Below are positions 51,061 to 59,754 of a stretch of 64,000 nucleotides of DNA, piece after piece. Under the pieces are notes generated by a model. The model searched no databases. It was given only the letters and a program-made list of their open reading frames with translations, and was not told the origin of the DNA. Source of the DNA: DASSJT01 sp035691065 (lineage in GTDB: Bacteria > Actinomycetota > Actinomycetes > Actinomycetales > Dermatophilaceae); NCBI GenBank assembly GCA_035691065.1, contig DASSJT010000110.1, positions 1 to 64,000 of the forward strand, in the 5' to 3' direction. A program made the position numbers and the translations under genes. How positions within the stretch are numbered: position 1 is the stretch's first letter; every line of letters starts with the position of its first letter.

Positions 51061-51705
51061 ATGGACCCTCCGCGTGGACGCGAGCTGGAGGAGCACCAGC
51101 TCGATGCGGCCCGTCTGCGGCGGGTGGTGCTGGTCGTGGCGGTCTTGAACTTCGCGTACTTCTTCGTCGAGTTCGCGGTCGCCCTGGTTGCCGGGTCGGT
51201 CTCCCTGCTGGCCGACAGCGTGGACTTCCTCGAGGACACCTCGGTCAACCTGCTGATCCTCATCGCGCTGGGTTGGCCCCTGGCCCGCCGCGCGCTCCTG
51301 GGTAAGGGCATGACGCTGGTCATCCTGGCTCCGGCCGCCCTGGCGGGGTGGGAAGCGGTCCAGCGATTCTCCGACCCCCACACCCCTGAGGTGGTGCCGC
51401 TCGTACTCGCCTCGCTCGGCGCGATCGCAGTCAACGGCACCAGCGCGTGGCTGCTGGCCAACGTCCGTCACCATGGCGGGTCGCTCAGCACAGCGGCTTT
51501 CCTGTCAGCCCGTAACGACGTCTTGGTCAACCTCGCCATCATCGCGATGGGCATCCTCACGCTCTGGACCAACTCCGGATGGCCAGACCTGATCCTGGGC
51601 TGCGCCATCATCGTCCTGGGCCTGCACGCCGCCTGGGAGGTCTGGGAGATCAGCGAGGAAGAGCGGTTGGCCGCCAAGGCACTCGCCGGCGAAGAGATCG
51701 GCTGA
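51061..51705 (+). CDS. cation diffusion facilitator-like transporter
   Basis: A 214-residue membrane protein of the CDF type. Helix 1 NFAYFFVEFAVALVAGSVSLLADSVDFLEDTSVN has the Asp-rich metal site (ADSVDFLED), and the later SARNDVLVNLAIIAMG repeats it in helix 5. Five to six helices are predicted; the C-terminal cytosolic domain of many CDFs is absent, leaving a short Glu/Lys-rich tail (SEEERLAAKALAGEE). It probably exports a divalent metal by proton antiport. The start is set by the promoter 7 nt upstream. Confidence 0.82.
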   Translation: MDPPRGRELEEHQLDAARLRRVVLVVAVLNFAYFFVEFAVALVAGSVSLLADSVDFLEDTSVNLLILIALGWPLARRALLGKGMTLVILAPAALAGWEAVQRFSDPHTPEVVPLVLASLGAIAVNGTSAWLLANVRHHGGSLSTAAFLSARNDVLVNLAIIAMGILTLWTNSGWPDLILGCAIIVLGLHAAWEVWEISEEERLAAKALAGEEIG

Positions 51706-51749
51706 CCCATCGCAGCATCGGCACGCTGACCACCACTGCAGTGGCCTGC

Positions 51750-51777
51750 ATTCCATGGAATATGTTTCTTCGGAAGA
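51750..51777. promoter_or_regulatory. two palindromes upstream of marR
   Basis: ATTCCATGGAAT (51750-51761) is a perfect 12-bp palindrome; a second 5-1-5 inverted repeat, TCTTC-G-GAAGA, lies at 51767-51777. TATGTT (51761-51766) between them is a possible -10. Tandem palindromes over a promoter fit autoregulation by the MarR protein encoded just downstream. Confidence 0.6.
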
Positions 51778-51791
51778 TGGTTCTCCTGACC

Positions 51792-52250
51792 ATGACCGAG
51801 AACCTGCGCATGTTCGAAGCCCTCGTGCGGGTCGAGACGCGACTGTGGAACCAGCTCGACGGGACGCTCAGCGACAGGTACGGGCTCTCACTCGCCTGGC
51901 TGGTCGCCCTCCGCGTCCTGCAGGCCGAACCGGGCAGCCGGGTCCAAGACCTGGCTGAGGAAATCGACATCTCACCGGGCGGCGCGAGTAAGGTCGTCGA
52001 TCGGCTGGTCAGCGCCGGTCTCGTGGAGCGCGCCGCGGACGACGCCGATCGACGGGTCAGCCGCTTGAGCCTCACACCGCGGGGGCGCCGCGTCGTGCAG
52101 CAGGGTTCAAAGCTGAGCGAGGAGTGGCTGTCGGAGCGGTTCGGGCAGGCTCTGGGGCCGCATGGAACCGAGGATCTGGCGTCGTTGCTGGGATCGCTCG
52201 CAGTACGCAACGACGCCAGGACGGTGCCGCATGAGCGCTCCCACACCTGA
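51792..52250 (+). CDS. MarR-family transcriptional regulator
   Basis: A 152-residue winged-helix regulator: NLRMFEALVRVETRLWNQLDGTL dimer helix, DLAEEIDISPGGASKVVDRLVSAGLVERA DNA-binding region (about residues 50-80), and the wing DADRRVSRLSLTPRGRRVV. ATG 51792 is used; ATG 51777 would add five residues. Palindromes sit just upstream. MarR proteins usually control the adjacent gene, here a quinone-oxidoreductase remnant that overlaps its 3' end by 20 nt, so the original target seems lost. Confidence 0.88.
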   Translation: MTENLRMFEALVRVETRLWNQLDGTLSDRYGLSLAWLVALRVLQAEPGSRVQDLAEEIDISPGGASKVVDRLVSAGLVERAADDADRRVSRLSLTPRGRRVVQQGSKLSEEWLSERFGQALGPHGTEDLASLLGSLAVRNDARTVPHERSHT

Positions 52251-52395
52251 CAGCATGCGAGTAGTCGTCCTTCCAGGCCCCGGTGGCCTGGACGCCCTCA
52301 CGGTGCAGTCCCTGCCGGTGCCAGCCCCCAGGGAGGGTTGGGTCCTCATCCGAGTTCGCGCCGCTGGAATCAACCGGTCCGAACTGCACACTGCG
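52231..52395 (+). pseudogene. 5' fragment of a quinone oxidoreductase-like gene
   Basis: The frame starting at ATG 52231 (or 52255) reads RVVVLPGPGGLDALTVQSLPVP and GWVLIRVRAAGINRSELHT, the first 50 residues of a zinc-free medium-chain (quinone oxidoreductase) enzyme. The protein then abruptly joins unrelated sequence at about 52390 and stops at 52449. The remaining 250 residues are missing. Confidence 0.7.
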
Positions 52396-53075
52396 TGGCC
52401 GATGTCGTGGCGATCGTCGATGACTTGGGCGTGGACCGGTTCGTCGTGACCGGCCGCTCCGGAGGTGGTCCGCACGCACTCGCCGTGGCAGCCCGCCTGC
52501 CCGATCGTGTGATCAGGGCGGAGTGCGCCAGCGGGGGCGCGCCCCGGGACGCGGAGGGCCTGGACTGGTACGCCGGCATGGACGCCGCGAACGTCGAGGA
52601 GTACGGCTGGGCAGAAGAAGGCGAGGAGGTCCTGCAGCGGCAGCTCGAGCGGTGGCGCGCCGCCGATCTGGCGCACTTCCATGAGGACCCGGCAAAGCTA
52701 CCTCCCGACGAGGTGCAGTGGGCCGAAGCGGACCGGCAGGTGCTCGCCATTCCGGCGATCCAGCGAATGCTGGTGGAGATGCTGCGGGAGGCTTACCGCT
52801 CGGGGGTGTGGGGTTGGGTGGACGACGATCTTGCCTTCCTTCGGCCGTGGGGATTCGACCTGGCAGAGATTCGGGTGCCCGTGAAGATTCGGTATGGCCA
52901 GGCCGATGTTCTCGTTCCCGCCGCACACGGGGCGTGGCTGGCCAAGCATGTGCCCGAAGCGGCCGTCATCGTGTCCGAGACGGGTCATCTCGCTGACCCC
53001 GACGCCCGGCTGGCTGCGTTGCGGGAGCTGCTGGCACCCGACTCGCCACCCACCAAGACCGCGCCGGGTCAGTAG
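52390..53075 (+). pseudogene. alpha/beta hydrolase lacking its N-terminus
   Basis: From about 52390 a second frame reads VADVVAIVDDLGVDRFVVTGRSGGGPHALAVAARLPDRV (nucleophile elbow GRSGG), then VPVKIRYGQADVLVPAAHG (acid region) and SETGHLADP (catalytic His): the C-terminal two thirds of an alpha/beta hydrolase that has lost its first 80 or so residues. A deletion has fused it, out of frame, to the quinone oxidoreductase start. Ser, Asp and His are all present, but no start codon fits. Confidence 0.68.
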
Positions 53076-53583
53076 GCCCATTGGCCCGCTGGTCGCCCGA
53101 CACAGCATTCCCTGGGCCGGTCGTCCTGCAACGCGCTGTCCATCGGCAAATCCGGGCGGCTTCACGCCTACGCGCGGCACGGGATAAGCGCTCGGAGGCC
53201 GACGAGCACCGAGGTGTTGGGGACTCGACCTTGCCCGTGGGAGCAAGGATGGAACCGAGCCATCACGCGGGGCCGCGATGGACCACGTCCTCATCCGTGG
53301 CACTGGAGGCCGCGCGTCATCCTGGAGCCTAGCTGTACCGGTCCTCGCCGAGATCGCCGAATCGCTCCCACGGCAGGTCGGCGGAGTGACCTCGCCCCTT
53401 GTCACCCCGAGCGCCGATCCCGTGCAGCCGGGCGCTGTCGTATGCCGGCGGTGTCGCCGTTGTAGCCAGGGACCTCAGGGGGTCCAGGCCGGATCTCAGG
53501 GGGCAACTCCGACGTGGGCCGGTTGCCTGGGTCGCGACTGTAGCTCTGTGACCAGTCCATCGCTAGCAGAAAGGAAGACGGAA
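53076..53583. other. intergenic region, 508 nt
   Basis: No gene or recognisable fragment is seen. One GTATGCCG copy lies at 53440-53447. The last 30 nt hold AGAAAGGAAGA, the ribosome site for the next gene. Confidence 0.4.
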
Positions 53584-53991
53584 ATGGCACACAACCCGAT
53601 CGGACGAGGGGCGGCCGCGCTGGCTGCTGCCGGACTCATGACGCTGGCGCTCACCGCACCAGCGAGCGCCCGACCCGACCAGGGGTCTGGCGAGCAGCAC
53701 GGCCAGACCGCCACCAGCCAGGACATCCTTCCCGGCGACATCGGCCACGCCGAGGGATCCTCCCTCTCGGCCGATCCGCTGAAGAGCCTGATGAACCACT
53801 ACCGGTACTCCTACAAGAGCTCGTTCTCGACGCCCGTCACGCCCGTACCCCGGGTGATCACCGTCGCCGTCGACGACAACTCCCTGGAGTACCTGCAGGT
53901 GGGCGCCGGACTTACGGGAGGTATCGCTCTCACTGGGGCGGCTGCACTCGCGCTGAGCCGTCGCCACCGCAACCATCCCAACCTTGCCTGA
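53584..53991 (+). CDS. secreted, C-terminally anchored small protein
   Basis: A 135-residue protein of unknown role. A signal peptide (residues 1-28, cleavage near ASA-RP) leads into a Gly/Ser/Gln-rich exported segment, with a C-terminal hydrophobic helix (about 108-128) and a basic tail (SRRHRNH). The layout, with an exported stretch and a C-terminal anchor, resembles small wall-linked proteins but has no LPxTG. AGGAAG upstream supports ATG 53584. Confidence 0.6.
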   Translation: MAHNPIGRGAAALAAAGLMTLALTAPASARPDQGSGEQHGQTATSQDILPGDIGHAEGSSLSADPLKSLMNHYRYSYKSSFSTPVTPVPRVITVAVDDNSLEYLQVGAGLTGGIALTGAAALALSRRHRNHPNLA

Positions 53992-54054
53992 CCTCGTGTG
54001 ACGGACTGACAGTCCGAGTCCGGCGCCCTGCACAAGGGCGTGCCGGACTCGTGG

Positions 54055-57033
54055 CTACGTCTCGGCACCGATTCCGACGCGCTCGGCCCACGCAGCGGCC
54101 TGGACCCGGTTGCGGACCCCGATCTTGCGCAGCAGGTTCGAGATGTGGGTGCTGACGGTCTTGTCGCTGATGAACAGATCCTTGCCGATCTGGGCGTTGC
54201 TCCTACCGGCGACAATGTGGTGCAGGATCTCCCGCTCCCGGGCGGTCAGGTGGACGGGCAGGGCAACCGGCTCAGGGCTTTGCACGGGGACGGGGGGATT
54301 GGCTGCCAAGCGGACCTTAGCCCGTGTGGCCAGGTCTTGGACCGCGCGGCGCAGGGGAACCATCTCCTCGGCCAGCTCGTAGGCCCGCTGCAGCGCCTGC
54401 GCCACGGCGGCGGGATCACCCCCCTGATCCACCTGCGCCTGCGCGTGCCGCCACCAGGCGTAGGCCGCCCGATGTGGGCGCGACTGCGATTGCCACGCCT
54501 GCCCTACCGCGGCCCACATTTCAGGGTCACTGTGGCCGCTCGCCCTGGCTAGTTCCGCCTGCCACTGCAGCGCGTCGATGGTCACGCGTCCGTCCCCGGG
54601 TCGGATCTCAAACGGGGAGTGTGTGCTGTCCTGGATGAGCTGCTCCATGCGGTGCAAAGCACTCTCGGCCTCATGCTGGCCCGCGTCGTCGCGGCGGGCC
54701 CGTGCCTGAGCTGAAAGATCGGCTGCGGCCGCAGCGCCGACGGTGAACAGCTCACTGCAGCGCACGAACTCACCGGTCCCTCTGAGCCGGTCGAGGCCGG
54801 TCAGGACAGCCTCAATTGCCTTCTTAGGCTGGCCGGCCCACATGAGGATGACCGCCATGTGCTGGACGGCTTCGCGGAACGCCTCATCGTCACTCAGGCC
54901 CTCCGCCCCGGTGCGGACCCGCTCGATGCGCTCGGTCGCTTCCTTGATCAAGCCGAGGTTCAGGTCGGCCATCGAGCGAAGGTCGTGATCTCCGACAGTG
55001 TTGACACCCGGCGCTCGCGACGACGTCACCGGCTCGATCAGGGCATACAGAGCGGCGGTCTGCCCCAGCTCCAGTTCGGCCTGCCCGAGGTTATAGCGCA
55101 GCACCACGGCCTCGAAGACGCCATCAAAGCCATCACGGTGAGCGATGTGAAGCGTATGGGCGGCCACATCCCGGGCCTCGGCGAGTTGCCCAGCCTGAAG
55201 GAGGCCGTCACTTTGACCCACGGCGAGGTTGATCTGTTCGAACGGGCCTCCCGCCGCGCCGATCCGGCCCGCGAGACCCTTCATAAGGATGGACGCCTCT
55301 CCAGCCCGCCCCCAGTTCCGCAGAGCTGCCGCCAGCGTGACGGTGGCGCGCGTTTCATCGTTCAGCGACCCGGCGTCTTGGGCAGCGGTGACGGCCCGCT
55401 CCAGGAGAGCTTGGGCCTTCGCATCCCGCCCCTGCATGCGGGCCGCCTGTCCCAGCCCCCGCAGAGCCTCGCTGAGCTCGGGCGTGGCTGGCAGCGGGGT
55501 GAGGATGCGGACTGCCTCGCGGAGGGCTCTCTCGCCAGCCGCGCGGTCGTGGATCAAACGCAGCCTCCCTAGCCAGTGCAGCAGGCGGCCGGCGTCGAGA
55601 GTCTCCCCGAGGGGGGCCAGGCGCTTCCAAGTGGCCTCCACCAGCTCTATGGCCTGGTCGGTTTCGCCGGCCCACCGGAGCGCCTGCAGGGCCCTCACCG
55701 TCAGCCCGATCTCTGTGTGCCCTTGACCCGCGACCTCGTCGGGGTAGGCGGGCGCCAACGCGCAGATCCGCATCCACAGGAACCCAGCGTTGCCGTAGGC
55801 AGCCAGGTTCTCCGCGGCCTCGGCCGCCGAAATGCTGGCGCGCAGCTCCTCCCGCTCCCGCCCGGCCGCGGCCCAGTGCCCCGCGATTTCAGCAGACAGG
55901 GAAGCGTCATGCAACTCCTCGAAGTGCCTTGCGATCCGCTCGTGAAACCGGGCAAGAGTGGCTGGATCCGTCTCTTGGACAACCGCCGCCGCTAAGAGGG
56001 CATGCCTCGGCGCAATCAGGCCTTGCCCCTCACCTCTGGCCAGCAGGGAGGCCGCCGAAAGCTCCCGGACCACCCGACCCACCGAATCGGACTCCAGTCC
56101 GGTCACGGCAATCACCTGCGCGATGGTGAGGGGTCTCGCCGCGACACCTAATGCGGCTAGGACCAGTCGCCCCTCCTCGGAGGCGCGGCGGATCCGGGTC
56201 CCGAGGAAGCCTGCCAGCCGGGATGGCAGTGCCGAGGCCTTGAACCCGGCTCCGGCCGGTTGGGTGGCCAGGGCGTGGGAGACCAGCTGCTCGGTGAAGA
56301 ACGGGTTGCCCCCGCCACGGGCGACCAGCTCGTCGACGAAGTCCGGCGGCGGGGGGCGCCCCAGCAGGCCCATGACCTGGTCGACCACGGCGGCCCGCGG
56401 CAGCGGGCCCAGCTCGACCGTCACCGTGCTCGCGGACCGGCGCAGCTCTCCCATCGCCGCGGCCACCGCATCCGGCAGCGGGGCCTCGTCGCCGCGGATC
56501 GTCGCCACCAGGGTGACCCCGGTGCCCGTGCCGGCCACCAGGTAGGTCAGCAGGTCCAGGGTCATCGGATCCGCCCAGTGCAGATCCTCGATCGCGATCA
56601 CCACCGGTGACGTGGCGGCCAGCGGGCGCAGAAACGCCGCCACGGCGAAGAACAGCCGCGCCTGCTCCCACCCGCCGCGCTCCTCACCCTCCACCCCGGC
56701 CGCCGGTCCGGTCCCCGCCGCGGGCAGCAGCGGCAACAGCGCCGGACGAAGCGAGGCCGGCAGTCCCGACAGCCCCCGAGCCACCGACGGGGCGTCCAGC
56801 CCGCGCAGCGCCTCGCCGAACGGCAGCAGCGGCAGGCTCTCCGCCAGCGACAGGCACCCACCCAGCACGGCCATCGCGCCGGCCCGCGCCTCACCCAACG
56901 CCCGCTGGACCAGGCTTGTCTTCCCGATCCCGGCATCCCCGACCACCAGGACCAGGGGCGCCCGTCGGGCGATGGCCTCGGCCACCTGACGCAGTTCCTC
57001 CTCGCGGCCCCACAGCCTGCCAACAGGCCCCAT
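54055..57033 (-). CDS. LuxR-family large ATP-binding (LAL) regulator
   Basis: A 992-residue transcription factor of the LAL/MalT-like class. An AAA-type ATPase domain opens it: Walker A GDAGIGKT (residues 32-39), Walker B VVIAIEDLHWAD (about 150). A long helical repeat region (about 350-900, TPR-like, LLHWLGRLRLIHDRAAGERALREAVR) follows, ending in a LuxR helix-turn-helix (last 65 residues: LTAREREILHHIVAGRSNAQIG, ISDKTVSTHISNLLRKIGV). Promoter elements sit directly before ATG 57033. Such proteins usually sense a metabolite and activate a nearby cluster; none is obvious here. Confidence 0.9.
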   Translation of the reverse strand: MGPVGRLWGREEELRQVAEAIARRAPLVLVVGDAGIGKTSLVQRALGEARAGAMAVLGGCLSLAESLPLLPFGEALRGLDAPSVARGLSGLPASLRPALLPLLPAAGTGPAAGVEGEERGGWEQARLFFAVAAFLRPLAATSPVVIAIEDLHWADPMTLDLLTYLVAGTGTGVTLVATIRGDEAPLPDAVAAAMGELRRSASTVTVELGPLPRAAVVDQVMGLLGRPPPPDFVDELVARGGGNPFFTEQLVSHALATQPAGAGFKASALPSRLAGFLGTRIRRASEEGRLVLAALGVAARPLTIAQVIAVTGLESDSVGRVVRELSAASLLARGEGQGLIAPRHALLAAAVVQETDPATLARFHERIARHFEELHDASLSAEIAGHWAAAGREREELRASISAAEAAENLAAYGNAGFLWMRICALAPAYPDEVAGQGHTEIGLTVRALQALRWAGETDQAIELVEATWKRLAPLGETLDAGRLLHWLGRLRLIHDRAAGERALREAVRILTPLPATPELSEALRGLGQAARMQGRDAKAQALLERAVTAAQDAGSLNDETRATVTLAAALRNWGRAGEASILMKGLAGRIGAAGGPFEQINLAVGQSDGLLQAGQLAEARDVAAHTLHIAHRDGFDGVFEAVVLRYNLGQAELELGQTAALYALIEPVTSSRAPGVNTVGDHDLRSMADLNLGLIKEATERIERVRTGAEGLSDDEAFREAVQHMAVILMWAGQPKKAIEAVLTGLDRLRGTGEFVRCSELFTVGAAAAADLSAQARARRDDAGQHEAESALHRMEQLIQDSTHSPFEIRPGDGRVTIDALQWQAELARASGHSDPEMWAAVGQAWQSQSRPHRAAYAWWRHAQAQVDQGGDPAAVAQALQRAYELAEEMVPLRRAVQDLATRAKVRLAANPPVPVQSPEPVALPVHLTAREREILHHIVAGRSNAQIGKDLFISDKTVSTHISNLLRKIGVRNRVQAAAWAERVGIGAET

Positions 57034-57039
57034 GTGCGC

Positions 57040-57068
57040 ACTATGACCGCGGGCACACCGCGGGTCAA
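57040..57068 (-). promoter_or_regulatory. promoter of the LAL regulator gene (leaderless)
   Basis: Read on the minus strand: -35 TTGACC (57063-57068), 17-nt spacer, -10 CATAGT (57040-57045), then 6 nt and ATG 57033 with no ribosome site. The best-formed promoter of the leaderless set. Confidence 0.6.
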
Positions 57069-57099
57069 CCGGCGACCGGCGGCGCACCGACCACCTTCC

Positions 57100-58146
57100 T
57101 CACGGTCCGTAATGCGCTTCGATGCGCTGGTTAGCCGCGTCGACGCTCATCCGGCCGCCGTACGGCAGCACCCACTGCGGGATGGTGTGACCGAAGTCGA
57201 CGTCCAGGACCACCACCATGCCCGGGTTGTACTCGCCCACCGCCCGGAGCACCGCCTCGCGGTTGGCCGCACGCAGGGCGCGGACCTGCTCGGTGGTGGG
57301 GCGGTGGTCGCGGTCACCGGCTGGTGGCCGACCCCAGACCAGGGCGGGGAAGGCACCCAGCAACCCCCGCTCGCCCAGGTTGCGCATCATCCGGTACACC
57401 TCCCGCGGCGGTGGGCGCTCCTCGGAGGTCTCGAGCACCAGGACGCATCCGGCATAAGCCTGGTTGGGCAGGACCCACCGGCCGGCCGCCAGCGTCCAGG
57501 TCAACACCTCCAGGTTGCCGCCCCACGTTGGGCCGACCACACGCCTGGCCGGGCCGGACCAGGTCCACGGCTCAGCCGGTTCGTCGGGTGCCAGTTCGGT
57601 CAGGGCAGCCGGGTCGTCCCACGCGATGCCGATGTCCCGACTGCGCTCCACGGCCTCCAGGGTGATGTCCCCGCCGAACAGGGCGGCCCGCAGCGACCTG
57701 AGATGAGGCTCATCGACCGCCGGGCCGGGTCCGAGGTGAACCTGGGTCGAACCCCCGTGCACCGAGGCGACCCCGTGGAACCAGAGCCAGTTCAGCAGGT
57801 TGGTGTTGTCGGAGTAGCCGACGAAGAGCTTCGGATCGCGCCGAGGCAGCTCCGGATCCAGCCCAGGCAGCACGGTGATCTGGTCATCCCCTCCGATCGT
57901 GGCCAAGACGGCACAGATCGAGGGGTCAGCGAACGCCGCGTTCAGATCGTGTGCCCGCGCCGCTGCCGAGCCCTGGCGACGCGTGCTGGGAAACTCGACC
58001 GGCTCCACCCCCACCACTTCACGCAGCCGGCGCATCGCCTGCTCATGCACCGCCGGATAGGCCCCCGGCGCCGCCCACGACGGCGACAGAACCGCGACCC
58101 GGTCACCAGGTCGCAAAGGCTGAGGCTGAATCAACTCCCGGACCAT
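57100..58146 (-). CDS. S66 peptidase (LD-carboxypeptidase/MccF-like)
   Basis: A 348-residue serine peptidase of the S66 family, which includes LD-carboxypeptidases that trim peptidoglycan tetrapeptides and MccF self-immunity enzymes. The N-terminal flavodoxin-like half has RVAVLSPSWAAPG and the nucleophile motif VGYSDNTNLLN (Ser112). The C-terminal half provides the Glu/His pair (VLVLETSEE, DFGHTIPQWVLPYG). ATG 58146 gives the normal length. It lies 66 nt from the start of the LAL regulator gene on the same strand. Confidence 0.85.
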   Translation of the reverse strand: MVRELIQPQPLRPGDRVAVLSPSWAAPGAYPAVHEQAMRRLREVVGVEPVEFPSTRRQGSAAARAHDLNAAFADPSICAVLATIGGDDQITVLPGLDPELPRRDPKLFVGYSDNTNLLNWLWFHGVASVHGGSTQVHLGPGPAVDEPHLRSLRAALFGGDITLEAVERSRDIGIAWDDPAALTELAPDEPAEPWTWSGPARRVVGPTWGGNLEVLTWTLAAGRWVLPNQAYAGCVLVLETSEERPPPREVYRMMRNLGERGLLGAFPALVWGRPPAGDRDHRPTTEQVRALRAANREAVLRAVGEYNPGMVVVLDVDFGHTIPQWVLPYGGRMSVDAANQRIEAHYGP

Positions 58147-58553
58147 GAGGCAGTCAACCGCGCGCCGCTGCGACCCACCCCACGGCGAAGGCAGGGTCAG
58201 CGTGCGCCCGGGGTGCGCTTGTTCGTCCGATCCGGCCACCCCGGACAACTGCCCACGACCCACCTGAGGAGCTTCTCCAAGCGTGCGTTCAAACGAATGC
58301 CCGAGTTCGCTGCCGGCGACCGCGCCCTAGGCCCGCCGAGCACCTCTCTTGCCCGCTCTCATGGACGGCGCGGCGACCCACCAATCAGAACCACCTCCGC
58401 CTTGCTCTCGCGTGTGGTCGCCGAGGCCGATCGTGGCGACCGCTCCTGGGCAATCCGATGGTCGGCAGTTGAGCTGTTCCGCGGTGCTGGGGGCGAGATT
58501 CTGTCAGTCTGGGCTCGTCGACCGATGCGGAGAACGGCCCGGAGGGGCAGGGC
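58147..58553. other. divergent intergenic region, 407 nt
   Basis: No gene seen between the S66 peptidase and the PH-domain gene. GGAGGGG about 6 nt before 58554 is the ribosome site of the latter. Confidence 0.4.
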
Positions 58554-59492
58554 ATGGCAGCGGACGCGAGTGTCACAGAACCGCTCATTCTCAAAGGAGC
58601 CCGGCTGTACCGGCTTTCCGGTTACCTGGCCGCCTTCGGCCTGCTCAGCGCCGTCGCTGCCGCTCTGTTGTGGAGGCAAGCCTGGTGGGTCGGCTACCTC
58701 GGAGCGCTGGGCTTGGGTGCGGCCACCGCCCTGCTGGTGTGGGGAGCTGTGCGCGTGGCGGCGTGCGGCATCCGCGCGGACCGGGACGGGGTCAGGGTCA
58801 AGAACCTGTTCCGCTCGCACGCCCTCGCGTGGGGTCAGGTGCAGGACATCGGCCTGGAGGTGTCCGTCCCGGGTAACCACACCGTCCCGACCCAGTGGGT
58901 CGTGTGCTTCCGAACCGACCGCGGCGAAATCGAGTCGCTGTTCCCCCGCGGGCCGCGGTATCAGGGCGGGTCGTTGGACCAGGCCGTGGCGGCGCTGCGG
59001 CGGCTGCGCGGTGCCTGCCTGGGCCTTCCGGTCCCGGACGAGGCGGCGGAGCCGGGGTGGCAGCCCTCTGCGTCGGACCTTCGGGAGGCGCCTCTGCGGT
59101 CGAAGTCCGAGCCGGCCGCAGAGCCGTTGGAGGACATGGCCCAGATCGTGCAGTTACGGCGCAGCCGGCTGGAGCCCGCCGTGGTGGAGATCGCCGTGAT
59201 TATCCGTCGCCGCGGCGGCACCTACGTGCACCGACGGGTGCGATACGTAGGCCCAGACCTGGGGATCACAGCGAGCGCTCTGTTCGACCCCGACCTGGAG
59301 ACCCGGGCCCGCGGCGGAGCGCCATCGATGCCCCTGACGGTGGAGGACCAGGTCTTCGCCACGCTCGCGGAGGCGCTGCAGGCGGGTCGGACCCAGGAGC
59401 CAGTCGCGGACCCGGAAAAGTGGCTGAGCGCCAGGAAGTTCACGCGCGAGTTCGAGGAAGGCAACCTGTTCACCCGCCCGTTGGAGCCTTAG
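58554..59492 (+). CDS. PH-domain-like membrane protein
   Basis: A 312-residue protein with two membrane helices (about residues 25-45 and 50-70) followed by a bacterial PH-like domain (about 72-160: GIRADRDGVRVKNLFRSHALAWGQVQDIGLEV, WVVCFRTDRGEIESLFPRG). The rest, from about 190, is a soluble tail with PAVVEIAVIIRRRGGTYVHRRVRY and a helical end. The ribosome site GGAGGGG supports ATG 58554. Function unknown; PH-like membrane proteins in actinobacteria are often of unknown role. Confidence 0.65.
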   Translation: MAADASVTEPLILKGARLYRLSGYLAAFGLLSAVAAALLWRQAWWVGYLGALGLGAATALLVWGAVRVAACGIRADRDGVRVKNLFRSHALAWGQVQDIGLEVSVPGNHTVPTQWVVCFRTDRGEIESLFPRGPRYQGGSLDQAVAALRRLRGACLGLPVPDEAAEPGWQPSASDLREAPLRSKSEPAAEPLEDMAQIVQLRRSRLEPAVVEIAVIIRRRGGTYVHRRVRYVGPDLGITASALFDPDLETRARGGAPSMPLTVEDQVFATLAEALQAGRTQEPVADPEKWLSARKFTREFEEGNLFTRPLEP

Positions 59493-59693
59493 GCCAGGCG
59501 CCTGGGGCCGCTGGGGAAACTTGTCACCACCCTGGGTGGCGTCGCGATCTTCGCAGCGGTCATGTTCGCGGGAGCTTTCCAGGTGGCTGTGCCCGGGGGC
59601 CTGCAGCCGCGGTGGGCACATACCGGCACGGCCTGACCGGGCATAGCGCGCCGGCAGCCGGCATACGCCGCAGCGCTTATCGACGCGATCATG

Positions 59694-59710
59694 GTGAGAT
59701 CGGTTCTCAC
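59694..59710. promoter_or_regulatory. inverted repeat upstream of the nuclease-like gene
   Basis: GTGAGA-N5-TCTCAC (59694-59710), a perfect 6-bp inverted repeat suited to a dimeric DNA-binding protein, 45 nt before the nuclease-like start. Confidence 0.45.
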
Positions 59711-59724
59711 GTCGGCCAGGAGGA

Positions 59725-59744
59725 GTGCCAGCCGGATCTGGCAC
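59725..59744 (+). promoter_or_regulatory. hairpin in the leader of the nuclease-like gene
   Basis: GTGCCAG (59725-59731) pairs perfectly with CTGGCAC (59738-59744) around a 6-nt loop, directly after AGGAGG (59719-59724) and 10 nt before ATG 59755. It may mask or present the ribosome site. Confidence 0.5.
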
Positions 59745-59754
59745 CTTGGGACTC

